Below the pieces are notes generated by a model. It was not told the origin of the DNA and made no database searches. It saw nothing but the letters and a program-made list of their open reading frames with translations. From positions 37,491,701 through 37,555,700 of the forward strand of contig NC_030678.2 in the NCBI RefSeq assembly GCF_000004195.4: DNA of 64,000 bases, given 5' to 3'. Position 1 is the first letter of the stretch, and every line of letters begins with the position of its first letter. The stretch comes from Xenopus tropicalis. Its lineage: Eukaryota; Chordata; Amphibia; Anura; Pipidae. The position numbers and the translations under genes were made by a program. This document shows, in pieces, positions 37,155 through 47,156 of the stretch.

Positions 37155-37735
37155 ACACCCTTCGCTCTGTGCCCCCCTCACCAACAGGACAAGCCCACAT
37201 GTAAGCCCGCTAAGCCCACATGTAAACAAACAAAACGTGCTGCTACCGGTAAATACGGCACTTCAGTGTTAAGTCCCGCTCCCGCCCCCCTCCGCTCTGT
37301 GCCCCCTCCGCTCTGTGCTCCCTGCCGCTCTGTGCCCCCTTTCGCTCTGTGCCCCTGGCCACCCTGTGCCCCCTTCCGCTCTGTGCCCCCTGCCGCTCTG
37401 TGCTCCTGGCCACCCTGTGCCCCCTTTCGCTCTGTGCCCCTGGCCACCCTGTGCCCCCTTCCGCTCTGTGCCCCTGGCCGCTCTGTGCCCCCTTTCGCTC
37501 TGTGCCCCCTTTCGCTCTGTGCCCCTGGCCACTCTGTGCCCCCTTCCGCTCTGTGCTCCCTGCCGCTCTGTGCCCCTGGCCACTCTGTGCCCCCTTCCGC
37601 TCTGTGCCCCCTTCCGCTCTGTGCTCCCTGCCGCTCTGTACCCCCTTCCGCTCTGTGCCCCTGGCCACTCTGTGCCCCCCTCTCTGCTCCCTGCTGCTCT
37701 GTGCCACCCCGATCCTACCCCGCTCTGTGCCGGAT
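37155..37735 (+). repeat. 17-bp CTCTGTGCCCC minisatellite
   Basis: One isolated unit at about 37155 is followed by a continuous array from about 37290, with CTCTGTG recurring every 17 bases (37311, 37328, 37345, 37362, 37379…), around 26 units. Variants are CCGCTCTGTGCCCCCTT and GGCCACTCTGTGCCCCC. Because 17 is not a multiple of 3 and no unit contains a stop, all + frames and several - frames stay open (239, 188 and 151 codons on +; 154, 104 and 89 on -). These are not genes. Confidence 0.95.
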
Positions 37736-37939
37736 GTCTTGCTGCGCTCTTCGTGCGCTCTTCTTCTCTTCAGTGCGCTGCTGTGTCACCTGAGGAGGAA
37801 GTGACATCACGAGCCCCTTCATGGCCTCTTCGGTACTTCTCATTCTTACTTTGCTGTTTAGTTACCATAAATATTATATAACGGTTCCAATTACTGGTAT
37901 ATTAATGCATAAAGATCTAATGAATACCTAAATATAATC

Positions 37940-38032
37940 TAATTATAGTTAAGAATTATTGATTGAAGTTAAACGTGTGTTTAACACATCATGTGTGTTT
38001 AACTTTAATCAATCAATAATTACCTATAATTA
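37940..38032. repeat. Imperfect inverted repeat (hairpin)
   Basis: The left arm TAATTATAGTTAAGAATTAT, then TGATTGAAGTTAAAC, pairs with the right arm GTTTAACTTTAATCAATCAA, then TAATTACCTATAATTA, around CGTGTGTTTAACACATCATGT. Weaker pairing extends outwards (TTCCAATTA at 37888 region and 38047 region). Confidence 0.8.
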
Positions 38033-38053
38033 GTACCTAATTACAGTATTTCC

Positions 38054-38105
38054 AATTATTTCTGCTCTGTGCCCCCTGATCTGTGCTCCGCTCTGTGCCC
38101 CCCGC
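38054..38105 (+). repeat. Remnant units of the 17-bp array
   Basis: CTGCTCTGTGCCCCCTGATC and GCTCCGCTCTGTGCCCCCCG reappear about 320 bases beyond the main array, on the far side of the hairpin. Confidence 0.8.
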
Positions 38106-38679
38106 TATGTAAATTGTAGAAAAAACAATACATTTTTCCCCCTTAGTTACTTATTGAGCAACTACTCGTTTTGGGGGAACATATTGTACACACCAGGGCT
38201 TTGGTGTCATTTTTGTTTTCCCTGCATTTTTCAGGCATATTTCTGACATTTCTCAAATTGGTTCATTACAATGGACTGTCACTGCAACAAACTGTGGGAA
38301 AAGCTGCAAATCACAGTTTTCCATGAATTTTGCAAGCTAGCTGATAAATTGCAACTGGCCAAAACATGTGGACAATGCTGGAGACCGACTTCCCATTGAC
38401 TTCATTGGCACCTTGACAGGTTTCATTGGTAATACTTTTTTTATATGAAATTGTGTGCTTGTGGCAAAAGTTGCAATTCTTGCTGCAGTTTTGCATGATT
38501 TGCATTAAAATTACAACCACAAATATTAATAAATAGCTATAATAAATAGCTTATGTACTGTATGTATATGCATAAATAATTGCTGGAGGGTATAAAAGGC
38601 ATGTCCCACTAGCATTCCACACCTCTACACCTAATGTTGGGAAATTGTTCAGAAGGGGGAAGCTATGGGGTTATTAAGG

Positions 38680-38840
38680 TGCCCCCACTTGGCGCATCTC
38701 CTAACCCCCCGCAGGGCCCCCCTCACCCCCGCAGGATCCCCCACCCGACGTCCTCCTCGAGTGCGCATACATTTAACACGTCAGGGGAGGAACAGTCGGC
38801 AAGGGGAGCGCCGGCAAGGGTCAGTTCCAATTCGACCCTG
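38680..38840. other. Short GC-rich island
   Basis: The run from CCCCCACTTGGCGCATCTCC to GGGAGCGCCGGCAAGG is GC- and CpG-rich in otherwise AT-rich DNA. No TATA box, splice site or protein match supports a gene. It probably belongs to a dispersed repeat that includes the inverted repeat at 39049. Confidence 0.4.
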
Positions 38841-39048
38841 TGCTCACCCAATTGAATAGTAGGTTCGGGTGCTTATGCCCCAAACCTTTCGCTTATCACT
38901 TTTTTCTCTCTTCGTTCTGGGGAGTTTATGCTCATATGTAAATTCAAAATGCAGGATGTTCACTCACCGCTTCCTTCTGGTGGCCCGGACGCCATGCCCC
39001 AGACCCGCAGCACGGGGGTTCAATATTTCAATATCATTCAACTTCAAT

Positions 39049-39254
39049 AGCCAGCACAAAACAGCATGCACTCGTCGGACTCCAGGACAGTGGATAACAT
39101 TTCAAAAAAGCTTTATTAAAGATAAAAACCCATGTACCTATGAATACATGTGCAGTCACACAAAACATGTCAGGTTTTTATCTTTAATAAAGCTTTTTTG
39201 AAATTTTATCCACTGTCCTGGAGTCCGAGGAGTGCATGCTGTTTCGTGCTGGCT
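39049..39254. repeat. 82-bp inverted repeat with a 42-bp spacer
   Basis: The left arm (39049-39130, AGCCAGCACAAAACAGCATG…) and right arm (39173-39254, …GCATGCTGTTTCGTGCTGGC) pair with three mismatches in 82. Both arms contain an AAGCTTTATTAAAG core. This may be a foldback transposon end or two copies inserted tail to tail. Open frames of 65-110 codons around it reflect the repeat. Confidence 0.85.
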
Positions 39255-40435
39255 AAGAAAGGGGAAAGTGCAAAAAAACTGGTGCAGTCCTCCATTTTTC
39301 TGCACTTTACACACGGCCATCCTCTCAACTTGGATCGGCATAAGTTTCTGCACTTCATTTCAGACCAGTGATAGTACAGTATTCATGAGAGGAAGGAGAG
39401 GGGATGCACATAGGTGTTCCTCCTCCCATACCTTAACAATTTCATATCTTGTGCATTACTCAAACATTCAAGTTAGGGAACAGCAATACTCCAGACTGCA
39501 AAAGAGCCTGTTTTGATCCAGCATGAGATGCGGCGCACAGGCAGACCCAGGGCAGAGGTCCCTTCAGAGCCTGGGGCCTACATACAACCCCTTTTGTCTG
39601 TAACTGAAAAAAGGAAACAAACAGTATGAGTAATATTAATACTTTCCTGCAAAATCCTTTGAATAGCTGTAAAAGCAAACAATCTCAAATCTAAAATATT
39701 TTGACTTAAACATACTGTAGCTATTTTATTGTAACTCACCATAGCTTTAGGAAAGCCCAAATCTGAAACTATTGGCTATTCTGCTGTTCTTGTTGAAATG
39801 CAAAGTTGGGTACTGAACTAGAATTTGACCTCGCGCAGTAAGAGGAACGACATGTTTCCTTTATAGTGCAGTTATAATGAGCTTCCTAGGGCATGCAGTG
39901 AAAAATCAGGCCATTTAAGGTTTCCGTGACACTATCATGTACAGTATTTATGTTCTACCTAAAATCTAATTGCCAGTTGAGTTTGCGTTTACTTATAATT
40001 CAGAATTCTGACTGCTTTGGGAAGAATCAAAGTGTGAATGTAGCTGACTCATATAATTTGCTGTTCCTGTGATTAAATCACCATGTGCGACATAATCCTA
40101 AGGCAGAGCACACAGGATCAAGATAATGGATTCCTTATCAGCTACTCTGATGATTACAATCCCTTGATATGTGTTTATAGAATTAAATAGCACAGAAAGG
40201 AAGAGCTAGGTGAGCCGGCAGAAGTAAGTCTGCATAAGGTTTTTAGCTTACAATGAAATCTACGACAAGCCTATGGCATGCATAATTTTCGACACCCAGC
40301 TGTTGCACTTTCAATAGGAATGAGCTGCTCAGAAAAGGAAGCACGTATATTAAGATCCCCTGTCATGCAAAGACATTGCAACAATGTGCAGATACAGTAT
40401 TAAAAATATAAAGTAACAAAAAATCAAAATGGTAA
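39255..40435. other. Unique non-coding DNA
   Basis: No gene was recognised. 39255-39370 may still belong to the dispersed repeat at the left. Confidence 0.5.
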
Positions 40436-40683
40436 TACAGGTACAGAACCTGTTATCCAGAATGCTCGGGACCTGGGGCTTTTCTGGATATTTCCATAAT
40501 TTGGATCTCCATACCTTAAGTCTACTAAAAAATCATTTTCTACAAAAACATCATTTAAACCCAATAGGATTGTTTTGCCTCCAATAAGGATTAATTATAT
40601 CTTAGCTGGGATCAATTACAAGTTTCTGTTTTATTGTTACTATCTGGATAATGGGTTTCCAGATAAGGGATCCTATACCTGTA
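40436..40683 (+). mobile_element. TTATCCAG-type frog MITE, shortened
   Basis: It begins TACAGGTACAGAACCTGTTA and ends AAGGGATCCTATACCTGTA, so both 14-16-bp inverted ends are present. Compared with 43575-43900 it lacks the stretch between TTATTGTTAC and TATCTGGATAATGGG. Otherwise it follows the family order. Confidence 0.88.
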
Positions 40684-40701
40684 CTATGATATCAGTCCTA
40701 A

Positions 40702-40970
40702 GGGCTCTGGCACACGGGGGAGATTAGTCGCCCGCGACAAAACTCCCTGTTCGCGGGCGACTAATCTCCCCGAGTTGCCATGACCCGCCATCCCGCCGGC
40801 GAACATGTAAGTCGCCGGCGGGATGGCACACGCGGCAGCGCGATTTCCCGAAATCGCCAAAAAAAGACTCGCGTGTGCGTGTGGCGGGTCATGGCAACTC
40901 GGGGAGATTAGTCGCCCGTGAACAGGGAGTTTTGTCGCGGGCGACTAATCTCCCCCATGTGCCAGAGCCC
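40702..40970. mobile_element. Long-TIR Harbinger-like MITE (GGGCTCTGGCACA)
   Basis: Arms of 89 bp (40702-40790 and 40882-40970) are inverted, with mismatches at only about two positions. TAA at 40699-40701 and 40971-40973 is a 3-bp target duplication. Each arm contains its own hairpin: GGGGAGATTAGTCGCCCGCG and its complement, 21 bp, around a 13-base loop. The centre has another, ATCCCGCCGGCGA…TCGCCGGCGGGAT. Very CpG-rich, non-coding. The low divergence between arms suggests recent activity or selection for folding. Confidence 0.92.
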
Positions 40971-41621
40971 TAAAAAGGCGATAGCATTCAAACATTTTAT
41001 AGTAAGTCATGTGTTAATCTCTTTGGTGTAGCTGGAAGTAAGGAAAACTATGTTGGTGGTTTGGTTTCATTTTGGGAATATGTGGCTAAAATGAGATCGA
41101 CACTAACATTAGTTCTCATTTGCCCCAGCAAGGGCACTAATAAGTGAAACCCTGGGCTCCTTAAGGTCCATGCACACCATTAGTTGTGCCAAGGGCAATG
41201 GGCATAAAATTGGCCTAAAATTCAATGCACAGTGCAGAGAACAGCAATGTCACATGCAGGACAGTATTGTATTCCTGCCATAGGCACATTGTAAGTACAG
41301 GGATCTCCTGCACCTTTAGCCCCTAGTGCTCTAAGCCTGCATGCTTGAATTACACCCCAATTAAGCGTCTTCCATGGGGACTCATATCCCCTGCACCACC
41401 ACTTCTCTCTAATTGCATTGCATTCAGGTAGTGGCTCCCCAGCCACATTAAATTGTATTACAATGTTGTTATACTCTATTTGTGATATCAAACTGGTCGA
41501 CAGTAATTGAAAATATTCCTTACCAGAATGTTATATTAAAGCAGAGCAGTGGTATCCTGTTACCTATCCATTGTTCTGCTAATAGCCTGCTGAGTAGAAG
41601 ACATCACTCTAACTTGCATTG

Positions 41622-41809
41622 AGGGTGAAGACACACAGAGCTACTTAGTAGCAGCTACTTGTCACGGCTACTAAATGCCAGAAAATACCCTTCCATAGAC
41701 AATGCTGAGAACTGATCCTGCTAAAACACATGTAAAGATAGTTATCAATAAATTATCAGAATTGTCTATTTTTGTAGCTGCAACTAGTAGCTCCATGTGT
41801 CTTCCCCCT
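41622..41809. mobile_element. MITE with AGGGTGAAGACACACAGAGCTACT ends
   Basis: The left AAGACACACAGAGCTACTTA and right CTAGTAGCTCCATGTGTCTT are inverted. AGTAGCAGCTAC/GTAGCTGCAACT repeat the motif inside. No clear target duplication was seen. It is related to 24761-24832. Confidence 0.75.
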
Positions 41810-41854
41810 AAAGCAATAAAGAGAAGCTTATCAGAGCACAAGCCACAGGGCTAA

Positions 41855-42158
41855 AGGTGCCCATACACCTTCAGATCCGCTCGCTTGGCAATGTCGCCAT
41901 GCGAGCAGATCTTCTCCCGATATCCCCCAGCTACGGGTGGGCGATATCGGGAGAATCCAGACTAATTTGATCGTTTGGCCCTGGGGCCAAATGATCAAAT
42001 TATAACGACGGGTATATCCAAAGTTGATCCGACTAGATTTCAGGCCAGATATCGGTCGGGCAGACCCGCCATTGGTGCCCATATACGGGCCGATTAGCTG
42101 CCGAATTGGTCTAGGGGACCGATATTGGCAGCTAGAATCAGCCTGTGTATAGGGACCT
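41855..42158. mobile_element. GGTGGCCATACAC-type Harbinger-like MITE, older copy
   Basis: It aligns with 62847-63224: AGATCCGCTCGCTTGGCAAT, CTACGGGTGGGCGATATCGG, TTGATCGTTTGGCCCTGGGG, ATTTCAGGCCAGATATCGGT and GGGCCGATTAGCTGCCGAAT. The ends AGGTGCCCATACAC and CTGTGTATAGGGACCT are inverted but mutated. Flanking 3-mers TAA and CTA are a poor match. An 83-codon antisense frame is incidental. Confidence 0.85.
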
Positions 42159-42161
42159 CTA

Positions 42162-42560
42162 GGCTAATATCCCACGGGGACATTAAAAAGCGAGTTCCAG
42201 TGACAAGTTGTTCATCTTTTCCTAACAAGCAATTACTAGAGATTATAACAATGGAGCAATTTTATTTCCCACAAATCAGCGTGTCATATTCTCCGGCATA
42301 ATAGGGAAATTTGCATATAATCGCAGCGACTTCCCACCCAATGGGTTTTCCTTTCAGCGATTCCAATAGTTTTGAATGGCAATGCTTTCTTTGTAACATC
42401 GCTCATAGCGAAACGGAGCGATGTGCAATTTAAAGTAGTATCATCGGTTTAGGTAGTGGAGATTCATATTGTTCTTTATTTAGAGACAAAATAAATGACT
42501 TGTTGCTGGAACTCACTTTTTAAAAATCATAGAGACTAATCTCTCCATGGGACATTTGCC
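42162..42560. mobile_element. MITE with GGCTAATATCCCACGGGGAC ends
   Basis: The left stretch through AAAAAGCGAGTTCCAGTGAC is inverted at the right as GTTGCTGGAACTCACTTTTT and CCATGGGACATTTGCC. The interior has ATCGCTCATAGCGAAACGGA and GCAGCGACTTCCCACCCAAT. It abuts the previous element with only a few bases between, so one may have inserted beside the other. Confidence 0.7.
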
Positions 42561-42682
42561 AATGGGCCAATGGGAAGATTCTGCTTGAGGAGCAATATTA
42601 ACCGATGCACTTTAAAAAAAAAAACAACAACATGTTTCTCTATGACGGAATTCCTTTAACTAAATAACTGTTTAACTCCAAT

Positions 42683-42846
42683 TGGGGTTATTCCATTAAA
42701 GGCACTAAGTTTGCCAGAGAGCAATAACCCATAGCAACCAATAAGATATTTGCTTTGAAACAGGTGATCAGTAACTGCTACCTGCTGATTGGTTGCTATG
42801 GGTTACTGCTCCTGGGCAAACTTATTGCCTTTTATTACATAACCCC
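42683..42846. mobile_element. Foldback MITE, 164 bp
   Basis: The left GGGGTTATTCCATTAAAGGC and right TTGCCTTTTATTACATAACC pair. Inside, GCAATAACCCATAGCAACCA pairs with GGTTGCTATGGGTTACTGC, so nearly the whole unit is one hairpin. Non-coding. Confidence 0.8.
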
Positions 42847-43282
42847 AAGTGCATATTATATTTTATCTTATATTTTTCTACTTATAATAACAACAAAAGT
42901 CATTATTTTCACCATTATATTTTAACCACTAGGTTTAGCCAGTATTTTAATTAAATGTTAAATCAGTAACTAACAAGTTTTTCTATAGGGATTCAGTGTA
43001 GCTTAGACAGCAACTTTGATGTAGTTGACCAGCTTGAAGTATATTGCAATATATGGACAAACAATCCCTGTTTTTCTTAAAAGGGAGGGTATTTCTTGGC
43101 AGCTTAATGCACAGAATGGCTTAATGTCCTATATATAATGATAATGGGTGAGTGCAGAGGGGCTCTTGTTGCTGTCTATATCAATTTTGTTGTCACAACC
43201 TCATTGCACCCCCGCCTAATGGTTTAAAATTTAGTGATGAGCACAACTTTTCCTTTTTTCCTTCAATGTAGCTTAGTCCTAG
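42847..43282. other. Unique AT-rich non-coding DNA
   Basis: Nothing was recognised between two MITEs. Confidence 0.55.
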
Positions 43283-43575
43283 TACAGGTATGAGACTATC
43301 CAGAATGCTTGGGACTTGGGGTTTTCTGGATAAGGGGTCTTTCCATAACTTTAATTACCATGCTTTAAGTCTACTTAAAACAATTTAAACATTAAATTAA
43401 CCCAATAGGATTGTTTTGTCTCCAATAAGGATTAATTATATCTTAGTTGGGATGATCAAGGATAAGGTCCTGCTTTATTATTACAGAAAGAAAGTAAATT
43501 ATCTGATTAAAATATGGGAGATGGCCTTTCTGTAATTCAGAGCTTTCTGGATAATGGGTTTCCTAGGATCCTATC
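43283..43575 (+). mobile_element. TTATCCAG-type frog MITE, first of a tandem pair
   Basis: It starts TACAGGTATGAGACTATCCA and follows the family to GGATAATGGGTTTCCTAGGA. The right terminus is damaged where the next copy begins. Confidence 0.85.
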
Positions 43576-43900
43576 AGGTATAGGACCTGTTATCCAGATG
43601 CTCGGGACCAAGGGTATTCCAGATAAGGGGTCTTTCCGTAATTTGTATCTCCATCCCTTAAGTCTACTAAAGAATCAATAAAACATTAATTAAACCCTAT
43701 GGGATTGTTTTGCATCCAATAAGGATTATGTATATCTTAGTTGGGATCAAGTACAAGGTTCTGTTTTATTACTACAGAGAAAAAGGAAATCAGTTTTAAA
43801 ATTCTGAATTATTTGATTAAAATGGAGTCTATGGGAGACAGGCTTTCCTTAATTCAGAGCTGGATAACGGGTATCCGGATTAGGGGATCCCATACCTGTA
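43575..43900 (+). mobile_element. TTATCCAG-type frog MITE, second of a tandem pair
   Basis: It starts CAGGTATAGGACCTGTTATC and ends GGGGATCCCATACCTGTA. The full internal order is present, including AAATGGAGTCTATGGGAGAC. It has the same orientation as its neighbour and shares the junction. The 84-codon frame crossing it is not conserved in other copies. Confidence 0.88.
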
Positions 43901-44720
43901 CCTGTACTAGTACTCAATTAGTGCTAGTTAAATTACTGAAGTCTTATTCTGTTACAAACTTAGTGACAGTCTACACATTGTTAACTGCACGTTAGTGAGA
44001 CAGCAGGCATATGCAAAAGGATTAGTACTTACAGTAACTCCAGCCTTATCATATGCTCAAGTATGGGGTCTGGCAGAATTATAGCACTCTGGCAATGTAC
44101 GTGTAGCTGGATCATTCAATAAAAAAAAATCTGTACATAAAAGTGCACACGTGTTAATGCTGTTGCCTCGGAGTCTCTCTAAAGCACTATACTGTAAATA
44201 TCAAACGCTGTTACAGTCACTTACTTATCAGCCATGGCTTTTAGTTACATTACACTCACCAGAACCAGACATCTCACCAGATAATGAAATAAACCTAATG
44301 TACACAGTCATGTATTGCAATCACAATATACCTTGAACTCTTGAGAGACATAACAACAGTTCTACCTGTTGACTGAATAAAATATTTGGGTTGTAGGACC
44401 TCTAGCCTCTGTTAATATTTAAGGGATACAAATATTTCAGTAGGACCTAATAAGCAGATGAGACTTTATGGCCTAGCAAATATGCAGGCAATAATCTGCA
44501 GTCTAGGATACAGATGTGTTTGGGCAGTATGTAGGCAATTTGTAACATGTCCCAGTATTCTAGCCAGTATTCATCAGCTCTGCAATATAACATTGGTCCA
44601 GTGATAATGTATGTGCAGCTTTCATAGAAAAAAAAGGAATATGCAAACCCACATGGAAGGCTGTAAACAAAATGGTACAGAGGAGGATGAGTAGTAATGT
44701 AGGAAACAAAAGCCAACATA
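43901..44720. other. Unique non-coding DNA
   Basis: No gene was recognised. The longest frame has 90 codons on the - strand and is unsupported. Confidence 0.55.
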
Positions 44721-44777
44721 GGGGACCATTTACTAACTGTCAGATTTTATTTTTCCAATTCAGATTTGTAACACTAA

Positions 44778-45501
44778 GGGGCACATTTATCAAAGTACCA
44801 GGGGCCAGGTTGGAGCTGCAGAGTGCCATTGAGTCCTATGGGAGGCTTTCCTTGGGCCAGGTTGGAGCTGCAGAGTGCCATTGAGCCCTATGGGAGGCTT
44901 TCCTTGGGCCAGGTTGGAGCTGCAGAGTGCCATTGAGCCCTATGGGAGACTTTCCTTGGGCCGGGTTGGAGCTGCAGAGTGCCATTGAGTCCTATGGGAG
45001 ACTTTCCTTGGGCCGGGTTGGAGCTGCAGAGTGCCATTGAGCCCTATGGGAGGCTTTCCTTGGGCCAGGTTGGAGCTGCAGAGTGCCATTGAGCCCTATG
45101 GGAGACTTTCCTTGGGTCAGGTTGGAGCTGCAGAGTGCCATTGAGTCCTATGGGAGGCTTGCCTTGGGTCAGGTTGGAGCTGCAGAGTGCCATTGAGCCC
45201 TATGGGAGACTTTCCTTGAGTCAGGTTGGAGCTGCAGAGTGCCATTGAGCCCTATGGGAGACTTTCCTTGGGCCGGGTTGGAGCTGCAGAGTGCCATTGA
45301 GCCCTATGGGAGGCTTCCAAAATCATGCACAGAAGCATCAAAGTCAGAAAGGTTTTCCCAACGTTTACGATCGTTCGGATACAAAAGTTTTGTGACTTTC
45401 GGATTGCCAATACAATATTATTGTGACTATAACATATTTTTATGTAATGTAATCTGAATTTTACTCATTTCGGGATTCGAACTCGCACTTTAATGAGCCC
45501 C
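44778..45501. mobile_element. Nested Harbinger-like MITE carrying a 52-bp array
   Basis: It begins GGGGCACATTTATCAAAG and ends TTTAATGAGCCCC, with TAA at 44775-44777 and 45502-45504. About 518 of its 724 bases are the tandem array. The right arm has GTTTACGATCGTTCGGATAC, CpG-rich like other members. A TTCGAACTCG word at 45476 is not part of a tRNA. Confidence 0.75.
44800..45318 (+). repeat. 52-bp minisatellite, about 10 units, second locus
   Basis: It has the same unit as 26982-27493, GGTTGGAGCTGCAGAGTGCC and ATTGAGCCCTATGGGAGACT, with extra variants here (GGGTCAGG, GAGTCAGG, GGGAGGCT). It ends in the same GGCTTCCAAAATCATGC junction. Confidence 0.95.
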
Positions 45502-45818
45502 TAAAAGTCACAGAAAAAAAGAAGTTGAGACTTTTCCGACAATTTGTCAGCTTAAACTTGTCAAGATCATGTAGGAGTAATTAGCAGGTGTCCATTTCCT
45601 TTTCTTGAAGAACCTTTTTTTTGCTTCAAAACTTTAGAGGCTTTGATTTTTGATGCTGTTTTTTTGTCTAACAATTTGAGAAAGTCGCAGTTTTGTGACA
45701 GGTCAAAAAATTTAGAATTTTCATGACATTTCTGTATCTCTTCCCGCACAGACTTGCTGTGGAAACGAGTTTATTCAAAATTTTACACCAAAATAATGAG
45801 TTTTACTAAATCTGCCCC

Positions 45819-46919
45819 TTGGAGTTACATTAAGGAACTGATAAACAGGATATATACTGTAGATGTATTACTACTTTTCTAGCATAAAAACATGTTTTCA
45901 GCATTTAAACCATCAAGCAATGTTTATTAAAGACTAGTAACCACATTATCACAGCCCAAAGCCTAAATTGCCACCAAGTTTTATTATCTGGACTGCAGTG
46001 CTACCGTGAAAACACAACAAAAGTTGTTCAGTGTGATGTATTTGTAACGTAACAGCTGTGTATTTGTGACTGTCATAGGTTCACATGGCTTTTAAAAAAA
46101 TTGTTGAATGTGTTGTGGGAGTGTATGAATGTATTTCCTCCTCAAGTGATAATAATGCAAAAAAAAAAAAATACAGTGAGCTAATTATTATCCCAGAGAT
46201 AATTGGGCAATTTAATATAAACTCTGACTGATGCTTGTCTGGTGCTTGATGCACATGACTGTGACTGATGTTTGTCTCAAATAAATCCTTAGACAACACA
46301 TTTATTACTAATTTTAGGCAGGAACCAAGGTACAAGGTGTACATTCTGGGCACTTTTTGCCTTTCTTTTTTCGAGGCAGAGGAGGGGGAGATTTGTGAAT
46401 TGGTGATGTTATGGTAATGGATGAAAAGATAAAATACAGCTCCCATCAGTCTGTTGGATAACAGATAGAAAATCATGCATTCAAAAATCTCCTAGATAGC
46501 CCAGCTTTGGGTCCATTTTTACTTTTATTTTGAAAAAATGAAAACGATACATAGTTGCACCCAGGCAGGTGTATAATATGCATCAGGTGTCCTTTACAAC
46601 ACTTTCGACTTATATGGTTAAAATAGATCTGAATATACAAGGGATATTTTCTGAGACCCTGGTAAGAAGTGCAGGAGCGCTAAAGGTGCAAAAGCATGTG
46701 CCTTAGACTTATTGAAATAGTACTTCTGTCCTGGGCCTGACTGTGCTCTGCAGTTCATACTAGATAAAAATATTGAGGGTGAGGTGCAGATCATAGCATC
46801 AATTGGGTCAAGGCAGCCCTGTCCTCATCAGCATTTGATCACTTCTAAAAATCCTATAGCAATGAATAGAACTTGGGTGAGTTTTTATGTATGTAATGCC
46901 CCTCAGGGCATTGTCACTC
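45819..46919. other. Unique AT-rich non-coding DNA
   Basis: No gene was recognised. The 131-codon - strand frame at 46081-46476 has no recognisable domain. Confidence 0.5.
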
Positions 46920-47156
46920 AAAAAATTAACGTCAAAAATCCAAAACCTCTAAAGGTTCGAAGCAAAAGAAGGATCCTCCCGGGAAGGGAAAGGGCATCTG
47001 CCCTTGACTTCTACATGATCTAGCCAAGTTTTAGCTGGAAAATTGTTGGATTTTGATTTTCAGCCATTTTGTTGCATAGCAAATCGTGAAAAAGTTGCAA
47101 CTTTTTTTCTGTAAATTTTAGCTCTAAAAATTTAAATCGGAAAAAGAATTAAACAG

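Larger units (their letters stand above)
44721..45818. mobile_element. Outer MITE split by a nested element
   Basis: The left end GGGGACCATTTACTAACTGT and right end GAGTTTTACTAAATCTGCCC are loosely inverted. The left piece ends at about 44777 and the right piece resumes at 45502 with AAGTCACAG…AAGTTGAGACTT. The right body shares GATCATGTAGGAGTAATTAG and TTTGCTTCAAAACTTTAGAG with 425-540. No clean target duplication is visible. Confidence 0.55.

Noticed and set aside
37074..37793. 239-codon + strand frame and companions as a proline/serine-rich repeat protein
   Set aside because: Frames are open because the 17-bp unit lacks stops; equally long frames exist in other phases and on the - strand.
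45470..45490. TTCGAACTCGCAC as a tRNA T-loop (B box) on the - strand
   Set aside because: The neighbouring bases do not form a T stem or an acceptor stem and no A box is present; it lies in a MITE arm.
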